Shown: piece after piece, positions 7,449-14,919 of the stretch
Layout of the letters: each line of letters begins with the position of its first letter
How positions within the stretch are numbered: the first letter of the stretch is position 1
Assembly (NCBI GenBank): GCA_002401295.1
Contig: NVSR01000002.1
Span: forward strand, 1-26,531
Origin: SAR324 cluster bacterium
GTDB lineage: Bacteria > SAR324 > XYD2-FULL-50-16
Direction of reading: 5' to 3'
DNA: 26,531 bases
Program-made: the position numbers and the translations under genes
The notes under the pieces: model-generated
The model's input: only the letters and a program-made list of their open reading frames with translations
Databases searched by the model: none
What the model was told of the DNA's origin: nothing

Positions 7449-8132
7449 ATGGGCGTCTCCGGTTTATATGAAAGACATCTAACCAATGCATTGAACAGCC
7501 AGGAAGTTACTCATTTTTTTATGGAATGCGGTAAACTGGTCACTTTTTCAAAAGGAACGGCACTTTATGCACCAGGTGAAGTGTCTGATAAGATTTTCTG
7601 TGTCAACCACGGTGAGATCAAGATTTCTCGTTCCACCAATGATGGCAAAGAAATTATCCTGGATTTACTAGGTCCGGGCGCTGTCTTTGGAGAAGTAGAA
7701 ACAATTAGCAATATTAATCGTAAAAACACTGCGATTGCTAAAAAGGATACCATCCTGCACTGCGTATCCAAGGCCACACTCGAAGAAAGGATGAATCAAG
7801 ATCCTCGTATCGCCTTGTGGATTGTCAACAAAGTCAGTCAGAAGCAAATTAAGACGGAAAATTTGCTGGAAAATTTACTCTTCAAGAGTGCTAATGCCAA
7901 GGTTGCGAATGTATTACTAGATCTGGCCCGCACTCATGGTGTAAAAAATGATCGAGGAACTTTGATTGATTACCTGATCACTCATCAAGAGATCGGGAAT
8001 ACAATCGCCACAACCCGAGAAACCGTCAGTTATGCCTTTATGGAATTTCGGCAGATGGGTTTGATCGATACAGTCAAAAGAAGAACCATCATTCTAGATC
8101 AAGAGGCTTTGGAAGAAGTCGCCGCTGATTAG
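7449..8132 (+). CDS. Crp/Fnr-family transcriptional regulator without Fnr cysteine cluster
   Basis: 227 residues. A cyclic-nucleotide-binding-like beta-roll covers about 28-120, a dimerisation helix about 120-145, and a winged helix-turn-helix 175-212. The recognition helix TTRETVSYAF has Glu191 and Ser194 at the spacing that reads TTGA in Fnr (Glu209, Ser212), with Tyr in place of Fnr Arg213. There is no N-terminal Cys cluster; the only cysteines are 27, 51 and 105, so an Fnr-like [4Fe-4S] sensor is unlikely. It may instead sense haem/NO (Dnr-like) or another ligand. AGGAG lies about 7 nt before the ATG. Its position before the cbb3 genes suggests it controls them and perhaps fumA. Confidence 0.9.
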   Translation: MGVSGLYERHLTNALNSQEVTHFFMECGKLVTFSKGTALYAPGEVSDKIFCVNHGEIKISRSTNDGKEIILDLLGPGAVFGEVETISNINRKNTAIAKKDTILHCVSKATLEERMNQDPRIALWIVNKVSQKQIKTENLLENLLFKSANAKVANVLLDLARTHGVKNDRGTLIDYLITHQEIGNTIATTRETVSYAFMEFRQMGLIDTVKRRTIILDQEALEEVAAD

Positions 8133-8497
8133 TGATGCTTAAAAGGGGGTCAGGTATTTTTCTATAACTGCCTAGCCCTCTTTCCCCAAAGATACAACCA
8201 AAAATGCCTCTATAAAACTCCTTACCCTCCGTAGAATCCAAGTTTTCAGTACTGCTCGCCCACCTTGGCGGCCCTCCCCTTTCAGGCAACTATTTTTACC
8301 TTTAATGTGCCTCACTTCTTCAAAAAAAAACCCATAAAAACAAGCACCTTTATCTTCCCCCTGCAAACAGGATGCATTCAGTCCTTGACAATTTTTAACC
8401 AAGAGGTAATTACTCCTGTACAGCAACCCAGAGTCTTTTACTCCTGGTTTGAAATTTAATAAAATTCTATTGAAACAAGCACGACCCTAAACATGGA
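8133..8497. other. Spacer between Crp/Fnr gene and rrf2-cco operon
   Basis: 365 bp without a credible gene. It has a C-rich middle, no hairpin with a U-tract after the regulator, and a promoter-like pair at 8437-8465 near its right end. TTGACAATTTTTAA at about 8395-8408 is a degenerate version of the Fnr-type site (7 of 8 core bases) and might be a weak operator or a -35 element. Confidence 0.4.
8437..8465 (+). promoter_or_regulatory. Putative promoter of the rrf2-ccoI operon
   Basis: TTTACT (4/6) and TAAAAT (5/6) are separated by 17 bp. Transcription would start around 8472, giving a leader of about 26 nt before the rrf2 ATG. Confidence 0.35.
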
Positions 8498-8920
8498 ATG
8501 AAAATCACACGTGAAACGGACCATGCGATGAAATGTATCTTGTACCTATCGCGACAGTCTGTTCGATTTATTCCGGTCGCTGATATTGCTGAACAGAATT
8601 CTATCCCCCGTTCCTTTTTAGCCAAAATTCTACAGAAACTAACCAAAATAGGCATTGTAGAGTCTCAGCAAGGAAATTCTGGTGGATTCAGATTATGCCG
8701 TCCTCCTGAAGACATTAACCTGTATGAAATTTTCACGGCAATCCAGGGGCCGATGGTCGTCAATGAATGTGTAATGGATCAGAAATTTTGTAACCGTATC
8801 AATTTTTGCTCAGTTCACCCTATTTGGGTTGAACTTAAACAAGAAATAGAGCAAAAACTAAAAGCTGTTAATTTTCTGAGCCTCAGTCAAAACGAGCAAC
8901 CCTGCGCTCCAGCACTATAA
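8498..8920 (+). CDS. Rrf2-family Fe-S transcriptional regulator
   Basis: 140 residues. The N-terminal winged helix (about 1-70) has family signatures: start MKITRETDHAMKCILYL, IPVADIAEQNSIPRSFLAKILQKL and GGFRL. Cys91, Cys98 and Cys104 (NECVMDQKFC, NFCSVHPIW) form C-X6-C-X5-C, close to the cluster-binding arrangement of IscR (C-X5-C-X5-C) and NsrR. It probably senses cluster availability, NO or redox state and may repress its own operon. Its stop is 31 bp before ccoI, so it is likely co-transcribed with the oxidase genes. The ribosome-binding site is poor (GGA abuts the ATG). The specific subfamily is not resolved by eye. Confidence 0.9.
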   Translation: MKITRETDHAMKCILYLSRQSVRFIPVADIAEQNSIPRSFLAKILQKLTKIGIVESQQGNSGGFRLCRPPEDINLYEIFTAIQGPMVVNECVMDQKFCNRINFCSVHPIWVELKQEIEQKLKAVNFLSLSQNEQPCAPAL

Positions 8921-8951
8921 GTTACGTGACCCTATTTCCTGATTTTGTATT

Positions 8952-11396
8952 ATGCTAATGAGTTCTAGTGAAACAATAAGCCATGCAGCCAAGGGAATTT
9001 CCTGTTCCCATTGTGGAGAAGACTGCAATGAGCAGATTATTTCAGTAGGCCAGCAAATTTTCTGCTGTCAAGGATGTCAGTTGGTTCATGAGCTTTTACA
9101 TCAAAATAATCTAGGAAACTATTATACCTATGAAAAAAATCCAGGATTAACGGTTCAGCGTCGTCATAAGAATCACTTCGCTTATTTGGATCAAGAAAGT
9201 GTGCAACAGCAGCTGCTGGATTTTTCCGATGGTAGCATTGCTAAAATTACGCTCACCATTCCTCAAATCCATTGTAGTTCCTGCATTTGGTTATTAGAGA
9301 ACCTCTTCAAACTACGCCCAGAAATATCACAGACAAGGGTTAACTTTTTAAAAAAGGAACTCTCCTTAACTTACCACTCCGAGGAGATCTCATTACGGGA
9401 AGTCATCGAATTACTGGCAACTTTAGGTTATGAACCGAGATTACTCCTGGATAGCCAAGGCAGAGACCAAACTATTTCAGTGAAGCAAGCAAAGCCCTAC
9501 GCCAAGTTGGGTATAGCAGGATTCTGCTATGGGAATATCATGTTTCTTAGTTTTCCTGAGTATTTTTCCTTTGGGAAGAGTGTGACGCCTGATTTACTGC
9601 GGCTCTTTGAAGTACTCAATCTTTTGTTTTCTTTACCTCTGTTTTTCTACTGTAGTTCCGAATATTTCAAGGGAGCTATTCAAGGATTCAAACAAAAGAT
9701 CATCAACATCAATGTTCCTATCGCTCTTGGTATTATTACCTTATTTGTGAGAAGTACCGTTGATGTTTTTGCTCAGACAGGGTCTGGATATTTTGATTCT
9801 CTGGCGGGATTGATTTTTCTTTTACTCATAGGGAAGTTTTTTCAACAAAAAACCTTCGACTCTTTATCTTTCAGCAGGGATTACCAATCTTACTTTCCTC
9901 TCTCCATTACCAAGATTCAAGAGGCAGGAGAAACGACAGTACCAGTGAAAGAACTCAAGAAAGATGATCGGGTAGTCATTCGCAATCAAGAATTGATTCC
10001 CACTGACTCTAGTTTACTTTCTGAACAATGCGAAATTGATTATAGTTTTGTGACCGGTGAATCCACCCCGGTCTTGAAAAAACGAGGGGAACTCATTTAT
10101 GCCGGGGGACGTTTGATTGGCGCTTCCATCAAACTGAAGGTTTTGAAAGAGGTTTCCCAAAGCTACCTGACTAATCTTTGGAACAATGAGATTTTTCATA
10201 AACAACAGCATGCTAGCTTAACGACACTCAGCAACCAAATCAGCAAATATTTTACCCCTATTGTCATTCTCTTAGCAATAGGAGCGGGAGTTTATTGGTT
10301 ACAAGAGGATTGGCACATTGCAGCAAATGTTTTTTCATCCATCCTGATCATTGCCTGTCCTTGTGCTTTAGCCTTGTCCACCCCCTTCACCCTGGGCTCT
10401 ACGTTGCGTGTCTTTGGCAGGAACCAATTGTACCTAAAAGACGCTGCTGTCATTGAGGAGTTAGCAGCGATTGATACTATTGTTTTCGATAAGACGGGGA
10501 CCCTCACCCACTCGGGTTCCTCAAAGATCAAATTTTACGGGGAGCATTCACAGTATGAGCAATCATTAGTTAAATCATTGACTAAACACTCTACTCATCC
10601 ATTAAGTCAGAGTATCTTTCACAGTATTCAAGCAGAGCAGCAACTCACACAAAATTACCAAGAAATTACAGGTCGCGGCATCCGTGGTGAAATTGATGGG
10701 CATGAAGTGATATTGGGAAGCCTTTCGTGGTTAAAATCCCAAGAGATTCATGATCAGCAAGGTGAATCGAAAGTAACAAAAAACTTTGACACAACCCAGG
10801 TTTATTTGGCCATTGATGGAAATCTACGGGGCTACTTTGGTTTAAAAAACATTTATCGCAAGGGAATGGTACAAGTTCTTCAACAGTTGAAGAAGGGCTT
10901 CCAGTTATTTTTACTCTCCGGTGACAACAACCGAGAGGAGAGTCAATTACTGCCACTCTTTCAGAAGGCCAACTCCTTATTTTTCAACCAATCGCCGGAA
11001 GATAAATTACATTTCATCCGTGAACTGGAAGAAAAAGGTAAAAAAACTATGATGCTAGGTGATGGTCTGAATGATGCGGGTGCCTTAAAAAGCAGTAGTG
11101 TCGGCATTGCCGTCACCGAAGACATTTCCGCGTTTTCTCCTGCTTGCGACGGAATTTTAGGGAGTGATGGGTTCAATAAATTAAATCGATTCATTCAGCT
11201 GGCTAAAATATCTCGTCACATCATTATATTAAGCTTTATCATTTCACTACTTTACAACTTAGTGGGGATTAGTTTTGCCGTACAAGGCTTACTCTCTCCA
11301 CTTGTGTCCGCGATTCTGATGCCTCTTAGTTCCATTACAGTTGCCCTGTTTGCAACAGGGGGGATCTACATCGCAGCAAAAAGACTGGAGCTTTAA
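8952..11396 (+). CDS. ccoI: Cu(+)-exporting P1B-type ATPase for cbb3 oxidase assembly
   Basis: 814 residues. An N-terminal Cys-rich zinc-ribbon-like domain (Cys18, 21, 25, then CCQGC at 38-42) is typical of CcoI/FixI. An HMA domain follows with CSSC at 108-111, then eight expected membrane helices with the CPC copper motif at 469-471. The phosphorylated DKTGTLT begins at Asp513 and the hinge GDGLND at 703-708. It exports copper slowly to the periplasmic side for CuB insertion into CcoN. No clear Shine-Dalgarno precedes either Met1 or Met3. The stop is 2 bp before ccoS. The double metal-binding N-terminus separates it from the detoxifying pump CopA. Confidence 0.95.
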   Translation: MLMSSSETISHAAKGISCSHCGEDCNEQIISVGQQIFCCQGCQLVHELLHQNNLGNYYTYEKNPGLTVQRRHKNHFAYLDQESVQQQLLDFSDGSIAKITLTIPQIHCSSCIWLLENLFKLRPEISQTRVNFLKKELSLTYHSEEISLREVIELLATLGYEPRLLLDSQGRDQTISVKQAKPYAKLGIAGFCYGNIMFLSFPEYFSFGKSVTPDLLRLFEVLNLLFSLPLFFYCSSEYFKGAIQGFKQKIININVPIALGIITLFVRSTVDVFAQTGSGYFDSLAGLIFLLLIGKFFQQKTFDSLSFSRDYQSYFPLSITKIQEAGETTVPVKELKKDDRVVIRNQELIPTDSSLLSEQCEIDYSFVTGESTPVLKKRGELIYAGGRLIGASIKLKVLKEVSQSYLTNLWNNEIFHKQQHASLTTLSNQISKYFTPIVILLAIGAGVYWLQEDWHIAANVFSSILIIACPCALALSTPFTLGSTLRVFGRNQLYLKDAAVIEELAAIDTIVFDKTGTLTHSGSSKIKFYGEHSQYEQSLVKSLTKHSTHPLSQSIFHSIQAEQQLTQNYQEITGRGIRGEIDGHEVILGSLSWLKSQEIHDQQGESKVTKNFDTTQVYLAIDGNLRGYFGLKNIYRKGMVQVLQQLKKGFQLFLLSGDNNREESQLLPLFQKANSLFFNQSPEDKLHFIRELEEKGKKTMMLGDGLNDAGALKSSSVGIAVTEDISAFSPACDGILGSDGFNKLNRFIQLAKISRHIIILSFIISLLYNLVGISFAVQGLLSPLVSAILMPLSSITVALFATGGIYIAAKRLEL

Positions 11397-11398
11397 GC

Positions 11399-11551
11399 AT
11401 GTCCGTAATGTATCTAATGATTTTTGTTAGCTTTTTAATTGCCCTCGGTTTTCTGGGAGCTTTTTTATGGGCAGTCAAATCCGGTCAATTTGAAGACACT
11501 TATACACCCGCTATTCGAATTCTCTTTGATGATGATGAAGAAATTCGATAG
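11399..11551 (+). CDS. ccoS: cbb3-type oxidase assembly protein CcoS
   Basis: 50 residues, start MSVMYLMIFVSF. One transmembrane helix (about 4-24) is followed by the family signature LWAVKSGQFEDTYTPAIRIL and an acidic tail DDDEEIR. CcoS is needed for cofactor (haem and CuB) insertion into CcoN. The ATG is 2 bp after the ccoI stop with GGAG about 9 nt upstream, inside the end of ccoI, indicating tight coupling of the copper pump and CcoS. It ends 73 bp before ccoNO. Confidence 0.93.
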   Translation: MSVMYLMIFVSFLIALGFLGAFLWAVKSGQFEDTYTPAIRILFDDDEEIR

Positions 11552-11574
11552 TTTTTTACCTTTTTTTCACAGGA

Positions 11575-11597
11575 CGATCGTTACCTGTCAACGATTG
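11575..11597 (+). promoter_or_regulatory. Hairpin in the ccoS-ccoNO spacer
   Basis: CGATCGTT pairs with AACGATTG (8 bp, one G-T wobble) over a 7-nt loop, followed by TATTTTTAA. It could be a weak attenuator or a processing site separating assembly genes from the structural genes. The strong AGGAGGGG site for ccoNO follows at about 11612-11619. Confidence 0.3.
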
Positions 11598-11624
11598 TAT
11601 TTTTAATCCACAGGAGGGGAGATT

Positions 11625-13790
11625 ATGAGTAATCACCATCAAGGAAAGGTTGAGACTTTTGCATACGATAATCGTATTGTAAGTCAATTTGCCTTTGCCA
11701 CAATGCTGTGGGGTATCGTTGGTTTTCTAGTCGGTGTTATAATTGCGTTTCAGCTTTATATGCCTTCTTTGAACCTGGGAATATCCTTCACCAGTTTCGG
11801 ACGTTTGCGTCCTTTGCACACCAATGCCGTTATTTTTGCCTTTGTGGGTAACGGTATGTTTATGGCTATTTATTACTCCTTACAGCGCTTGTGTAAGGCG
11901 AGGATGTTCAGTGATACCCTAAGTAAAATTCACTTTTGGGGTTGGCAATTAATGATTGTTTCCGCTGCTGTAACTCTACTGGCCGGTTATACTACCAGTA
12001 AAGAGTACGCTGAGCTGGAATGGCCCATCGATATCCTGATCACTGTGATTTGGGTTGTCTTTGGCGTTAACATGATCGGTACGATTGTTAAGCGAAGAGA
12101 ACGCCATATGTATGTGGCGATCTGGTTTTATCTAGCCACTTTCTTTGCCGTAGCTTTACTGCACATCGTTAACTCTGCTGAGGTCCCTGTCAGCTTTATG
12201 AAGAGTTACCCTGTCTATGCAGGTGTACAAGATGCGATGGTGCAATGGTGGTATGGCCATAATGCGGTGGCCTTTTTCTTGACCACACCTTATTTGGGCG
12301 CCATGTATTATTTCATGCCCAAAGCTGCCAAACGACCGGTTTACTCTTACCGTCTATCGATCATCCATTTTTGGTCCTTGATTTTTATTTACATCTGGGC
12401 TGGCCCTCATCACCTGATTTATACCGCGTTGCCTGACTGGACACAGTCACTGGGTACTGCTCTGTCCCTCATGCTGATCGCACCTTCCTGGGGTGGTATG
12501 CTGAACGGGCTGTTGACTCTCCGTGGTGCTTGGGATCGTGTACGTACTGATCCCGTTTTAAAATTCATGGTTGTTGCGGTTACCGCTTACGGAATGGCTA
12601 CTTTTGAAGGCCCGATGATGGCTATCAAAAGTGTGAACGCTCTGTCCCACTATACGGAATGGACTATTGCGCATGTTCACGTCGCTGCCCTGGGTTGGAA
12701 TGGTTTCCTCACCTTCGGTATCCTCTACTGGATAATTCCAAGAATGTACAAAACCGAGCTCTATTCAGTGAAACTGGCCGACATCCATTTTTGGATTGGT
12801 ACTCTGGGTATAGTTTTCTATGCTATTTCCATGTATTGGGCGGGTTTGGCTCAGGGTTTTATGTGGAAAGAGTTCCGTCCCGACGGTTTATTGGCTTACC
12901 CAAACTTTTTGGAAACGGTAGAGCAGATTAGACCCATGTACCTGATTCGAGCCTTGGGTGGTGTACTCTTTATCACCGGTGCTTTACTGATGGTATTTAA
13001 CCTGCTCAAGACAGTTGCAGCCGGATCTCTGGAAGCCAATGAAAAAGCTCAGGCACCAGCCCTGGTTAAGCCGGCTAAAGCAGATACAGGCCATCAGATT
13101 TTTGAAGGGAACGTCTTCAAACTGAGTCTGGGTGCTGTCGTTGCCTTGCTGATCGGTGGTGCATTCGAGATCATTCCACTATTGACCCAGAGTTCCAATA
13201 TCCCCAGGATCGCTAGTGTGATGCCTTATACTCCATTGGAGTTGGAAGGACGAGATCTTTACATCCGAGAAGGTTGTAATACCTGTCACTCTCAGATGAT
13301 TCGCCCTTTCCGTTCAGAAACGGAACGTTATGGAGAATACTCTAAAGTAGGCGAATTCGTATACGATCATCCATTCCTTTGGGGATCCAAACGTACCGGA
13401 CCAGATCTACACCGAGTGGGTGGAAAGTATCCTGATGCGTGGCATTACAACCATATGAAGGATCCGACATCGACGTCACCTGGATCTATCATGCCTCCAT
13501 ACCCTTGGTTATTGGTGGACAAGCTTGATACCAGCACCACTGTGGCGAAAATAAATGTAATGCAAATCGTCGGTGTACCTTACACAGATGAGGAAAAAGG
13601 CAATGCTTTGGTAGACTTGCAAGCACAAGCACAGAAGATAGCTAACGCTCTTAATGAGCAAGGCTTCAATGATGCCAAAGCTGATCAGGAAATTATCGCC
13701 CTGATTGCATATCTCCAACGTGTAGGTACAGATATCGGGAATGCTGAAGATGACGATGATGATGATGACGATGATGACGATGATGAATAA
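11625..13790 (+). CDS. ccoNO: Fused cbb3 oxidase subunits I and II, CcoN-CcoO
   Basis: 721 residues. Residues 1-465 are CcoN: low-spin haem His65 (RPLHTN) and His350/His352 (IAHVHVA) plus CuB ligands His212 (WYGHNA) and His262-His263 (GPHHL), all conserved. After a charged Ala/Lys linker (466-490), a transmembrane helix at about 497-520 begins CcoO, with haem motif C551-N-T-C554-H555 and axial Met623 in SIMPPYPW. This is the catalytic core that reduces O2 with high affinity and pumps protons. The protein ends in twelve consecutive Asp and a Glu (709-721), which I do not know from canonical CcoO. A strong AGGAGGGG lies just upstream. CcoN and CcoO are separate in most proteobacteria. Confidence 0.96.
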   Translation: MSNHHQGKVETFAYDNRIVSQFAFATMLWGIVGFLVGVIIAFQLYMPSLNLGISFTSFGRLRPLHTNAVIFAFVGNGMFMAIYYSLQRLCKARMFSDTLSKIHFWGWQLMIVSAAVTLLAGYTTSKEYAELEWPIDILITVIWVVFGVNMIGTIVKRRERHMYVAIWFYLATFFAVALLHIVNSAEVPVSFMKSYPVYAGVQDAMVQWWYGHNAVAFFLTTPYLGAMYYFMPKAAKRPVYSYRLSIIHFWSLIFIYIWAGPHHLIYTALPDWTQSLGTALSLMLIAPSWGGMLNGLLTLRGAWDRVRTDPVLKFMVVAVTAYGMATFEGPMMAIKSVNALSHYTEWTIAHVHVAALGWNGFLTFGILYWIIPRMYKTELYSVKLADIHFWIGTLGIVFYAISMYWAGLAQGFMWKEFRPDGLLAYPNFLETVEQIRPMYLIRALGGVLFITGALLMVFNLLKTVAAGSLEANEKAQAPALVKPAKADTGHQIFEGNVFKLSLGAVVALLIGGAFEIIPLLTQSSNIPRIASVMPYTPLELEGRDLYIREGCNTCHSQMIRPFRSETERYGEYSKVGEFVYDHPFLWGSKRTGPDLHRVGGKYPDAWHYNHMKDPTSTSPGSIMPPYPWLLVDKLDTSTTVAKINVMQIVGVPYTDEEKGNALVDLQAQAQKIANALNEQGFNDAKADQEIIALIAYLQRVGTDIGNAEDDDDDDDDDDDDE
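13749..13784 (+). repeat. GAT/GAC trinucleotide tract encoding 12 Asp
   Basis: Twelve in-frame Asp codons, nine GAT and three GAC, lie directly before the final Glu codon and stop of ccoNO. A near-perfect trinucleotide repeat like this can change length by slippage in steps of one residue without shifting the frame. Confidence 0.9.
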
Positions 13791-13798
13791 TCATTAAA

Positions 13799-13825
13799 AA
13801 GAAGGCCTGCTTCGGCAGGCTTCTT
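13799..13825 (+). terminator. TTCG-tetraloop hairpin between ccoNO and ccoQ
   Basis: AAGAA-g-GCCTGC pairs with GCAGGC-TTCTT (11 bp with one bulged G), closed by a C(TTCG)G tetraloop, an unusually stable loop in RNA. It begins 8 bp after the ccoNO stop. The following TTCTTATCG is only a poor U-tract, so partial termination or 3'-end protection of ccoNO mRNA is more likely than full termination. ccoQ follows on the same strand. Confidence 0.6.
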
Positions 13826-13871
13826 ATCGTAAATTCAGTATACTGCAAACAATCGATCCAGGAGACTAATC

Positions 13872-14066
13872 ATGTTTAAAGAGTTTTTACGATCCGTGGA
13901 CGGGATCGAAACTTATCCGACGATTGCGTTGATAATATTTTTTACTACCTTTGTGGGAGTGATCATCCGGTCCTTAACACTGGACAAACAACATGTAGAG
14001 GACATGCTGAACCTTCCCTTTGATAGTCAACCAAACTCATCGAAAAGTGGGGAGAACAATGGCTAA
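13872..14066 (+). CDS. ccoQ: Small cbb3 oxidase subunit CcoQ/FixQ-like
   Basis: 64 residues with one transmembrane helix (YPTIALIIFFTTFVGVII, about 16-33) followed by a short polar tail containing MLNLPFD, the usual CcoQ pattern. CcoQ stabilises the interaction of CcoP with the core. AGGAG lies about 8 nt before the ATG. Its last codons overlap the ccoP start by 8 bp (ATGGCTAA), so the two are translationally coupled. Confidence 0.85.
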   Translation: MFKEFLRSVDGIETYPTIALIIFFTTFVGVIIRSLTLDKQHVEDMLNLPFDSQPNSSKSGENNG

Positions 14067-14634
14067 AGAAACAAATCAGGTCTTAAACCATAATTATGAT
14101 GGGATTGAGGAGTATGATAATCCCTTGCCACCTTGGTGGAAAATGCTCTTTTACATTACTATCATTTGGGGAGTGGGTTACCTGGCATATTACCATGTGC
14201 TGGAGATAGGTGACCTTCAAGATGCAGAGTACGTAACAGAGATGGAACTTGCTGAAGAGGCATTGCAAGCCCAAATGGCTAACGAAAGTAGTGAGGGTTC
14301 TACTCCTGCAGTTCCAACTGTGGTCTTAACGGGCGATGATGCTCTTGCCGCTGGTAAAAACATTTGGGACAAACCCGGTCAGTGTACCTCTTGTCATGGA
14401 GCCAATGGCGAAGGCATGATTGGTCCTAACCTGACTGACGCATTTTGGCTGAACGGTGATGGAAGCCTGGATTCAGTAGTTGAAATCGTTACCGTTGGTG
14501 TACCGGCTAAAGGTATGATCCCTTGGGCTGGAACTCTACGGCCTGAGGAGATCAAGTACGTCAGTAGTTATGTACTATCTTTAAAGGGAAGTAATCCCGA
14601 TAATGCCAGACCACCACAAGGAAAGAAATTTTAA
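14059..14634 (+). CDS. ccoP: Mono-haem cbb3 oxidase subunit III, CcoP
   Basis: 191 residues from the ATG at 14059, chosen because GGGGAG precedes it and MAKETNQ leads into the CcoP signature YDNPLPPWWKMLF. An in-frame ATG 13 codons earlier has no such support. One transmembrane helix (about 28-47) is followed by a single cytochrome c domain with C109-T-S-C112-H113, GPNLTD and axial Met153 (KGMIPW). Canonical CcoP is about 300 residues with two haems; here one c domain is absent, not mutated. The ending GSNPDNARPPQG resembles the mono-haem CcoP I recall from Bacteroidetes. It passes electrons from soluble cytochromes to CcoO. A long structured spacer follows. Confidence 0.94.
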   Translation: MAKETNQVLNHNYDGIEEYDNPLPPWWKMLFYITIIWGVGYLAYYHVLEIGDLQDAEYVTEMELAEEALQAQMANESSEGSTPAVPTVVLTGDDALAAGKNIWDKPGQCTSCHGANGEGMIGPNLTDAFWLNGDGSLDSVVEIVTVGVPAKGMIPWAGTLRPEEIKYVSSYVLSLKGSNPDNARPPQGKKF

Positions 14635-14639
14635 AGGCA

Positions 14640-14800
14640 AGTCTGCCCCTTAGTAAAGCTGCTTGATACAAACAGCTTTACTCTTGCTCCTCTAAACTGT
14701 GGGGGAGCATCCTAAGGGACTTGAAAGGAAATAATCCCTATTTCCCATCACACCTCTCATCGATGTGGAAGCAGAGGTTATTTGCTTTCAAGCCCCTTAG
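14640..14800. ncRNA. Candidate structured RNA element between ccoP and ccoG
   Basis: After the hairpin at 14652-14682, TGCTCC/GGAGCA pair (14685-14709). A long stem then pairs CTAAGGGACTTGAAAG (14712-14727) with CTTTCAAGCCCCTTAG (14785-14800), 15 of 16 bp. Inside it are two further hairpins: GAAATA/TATTTC (14728-14744), stacked directly on the long stem, and ACCTCT/AGAGGT (14752-14778). This makes a three-way junction. CCCCTTAG also occurs at 14646-14653, so the 5' arm could pair either way. I cannot assign it to a known RNA family; the strand is uncertain, though plus is favoured by the flanking genes. Confidence 0.45.
14652..14682 (+). terminator. 10-bp hairpin after ccoP
   Basis: AGTAAAGCTG pairs perfectly with CAGCTTTACT over an 11-nt loop, 17 bp after the ccoP stop. 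No U-tract follows (CTTGCTCCTC), so it is either a weak terminator or the first element of the structured spacer. Confidence 0.5.
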
Positions 14801-14833
14801 AGCGAATCAACGCCTAAAAAAAACAGATCCTGG

Positions 14834-14863
14834 TTGACTTCCACAAAAAAGTCTTTATATGTT
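14834..14863 (+). promoter_or_regulatory. Putative promoter for ccoG
   Basis: TTGACT (5/6) and TATGTT (4/6) are separated by 18 bp, in an AT-rich stretch 57 bp before the ccoG ATG. It would let ccoG-ccoH and the following gene be expressed independently of the structural genes. Confidence 0.35.
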
Positions 14864-14919
14864 TATTTATATATTTAAATTAGCTTCTCTCCTGACTAAC
14901 AACTTTCCCTCCTGAAACA

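Noticed and set aside
14699..14710. 12-mer GTGGGGGAGCAT shared with the ychF-rpsF spacer (20799-20810)
   Set aside because: A shared 12-mer is expected by chance in 26 kb and similarity does not extend beyond it.
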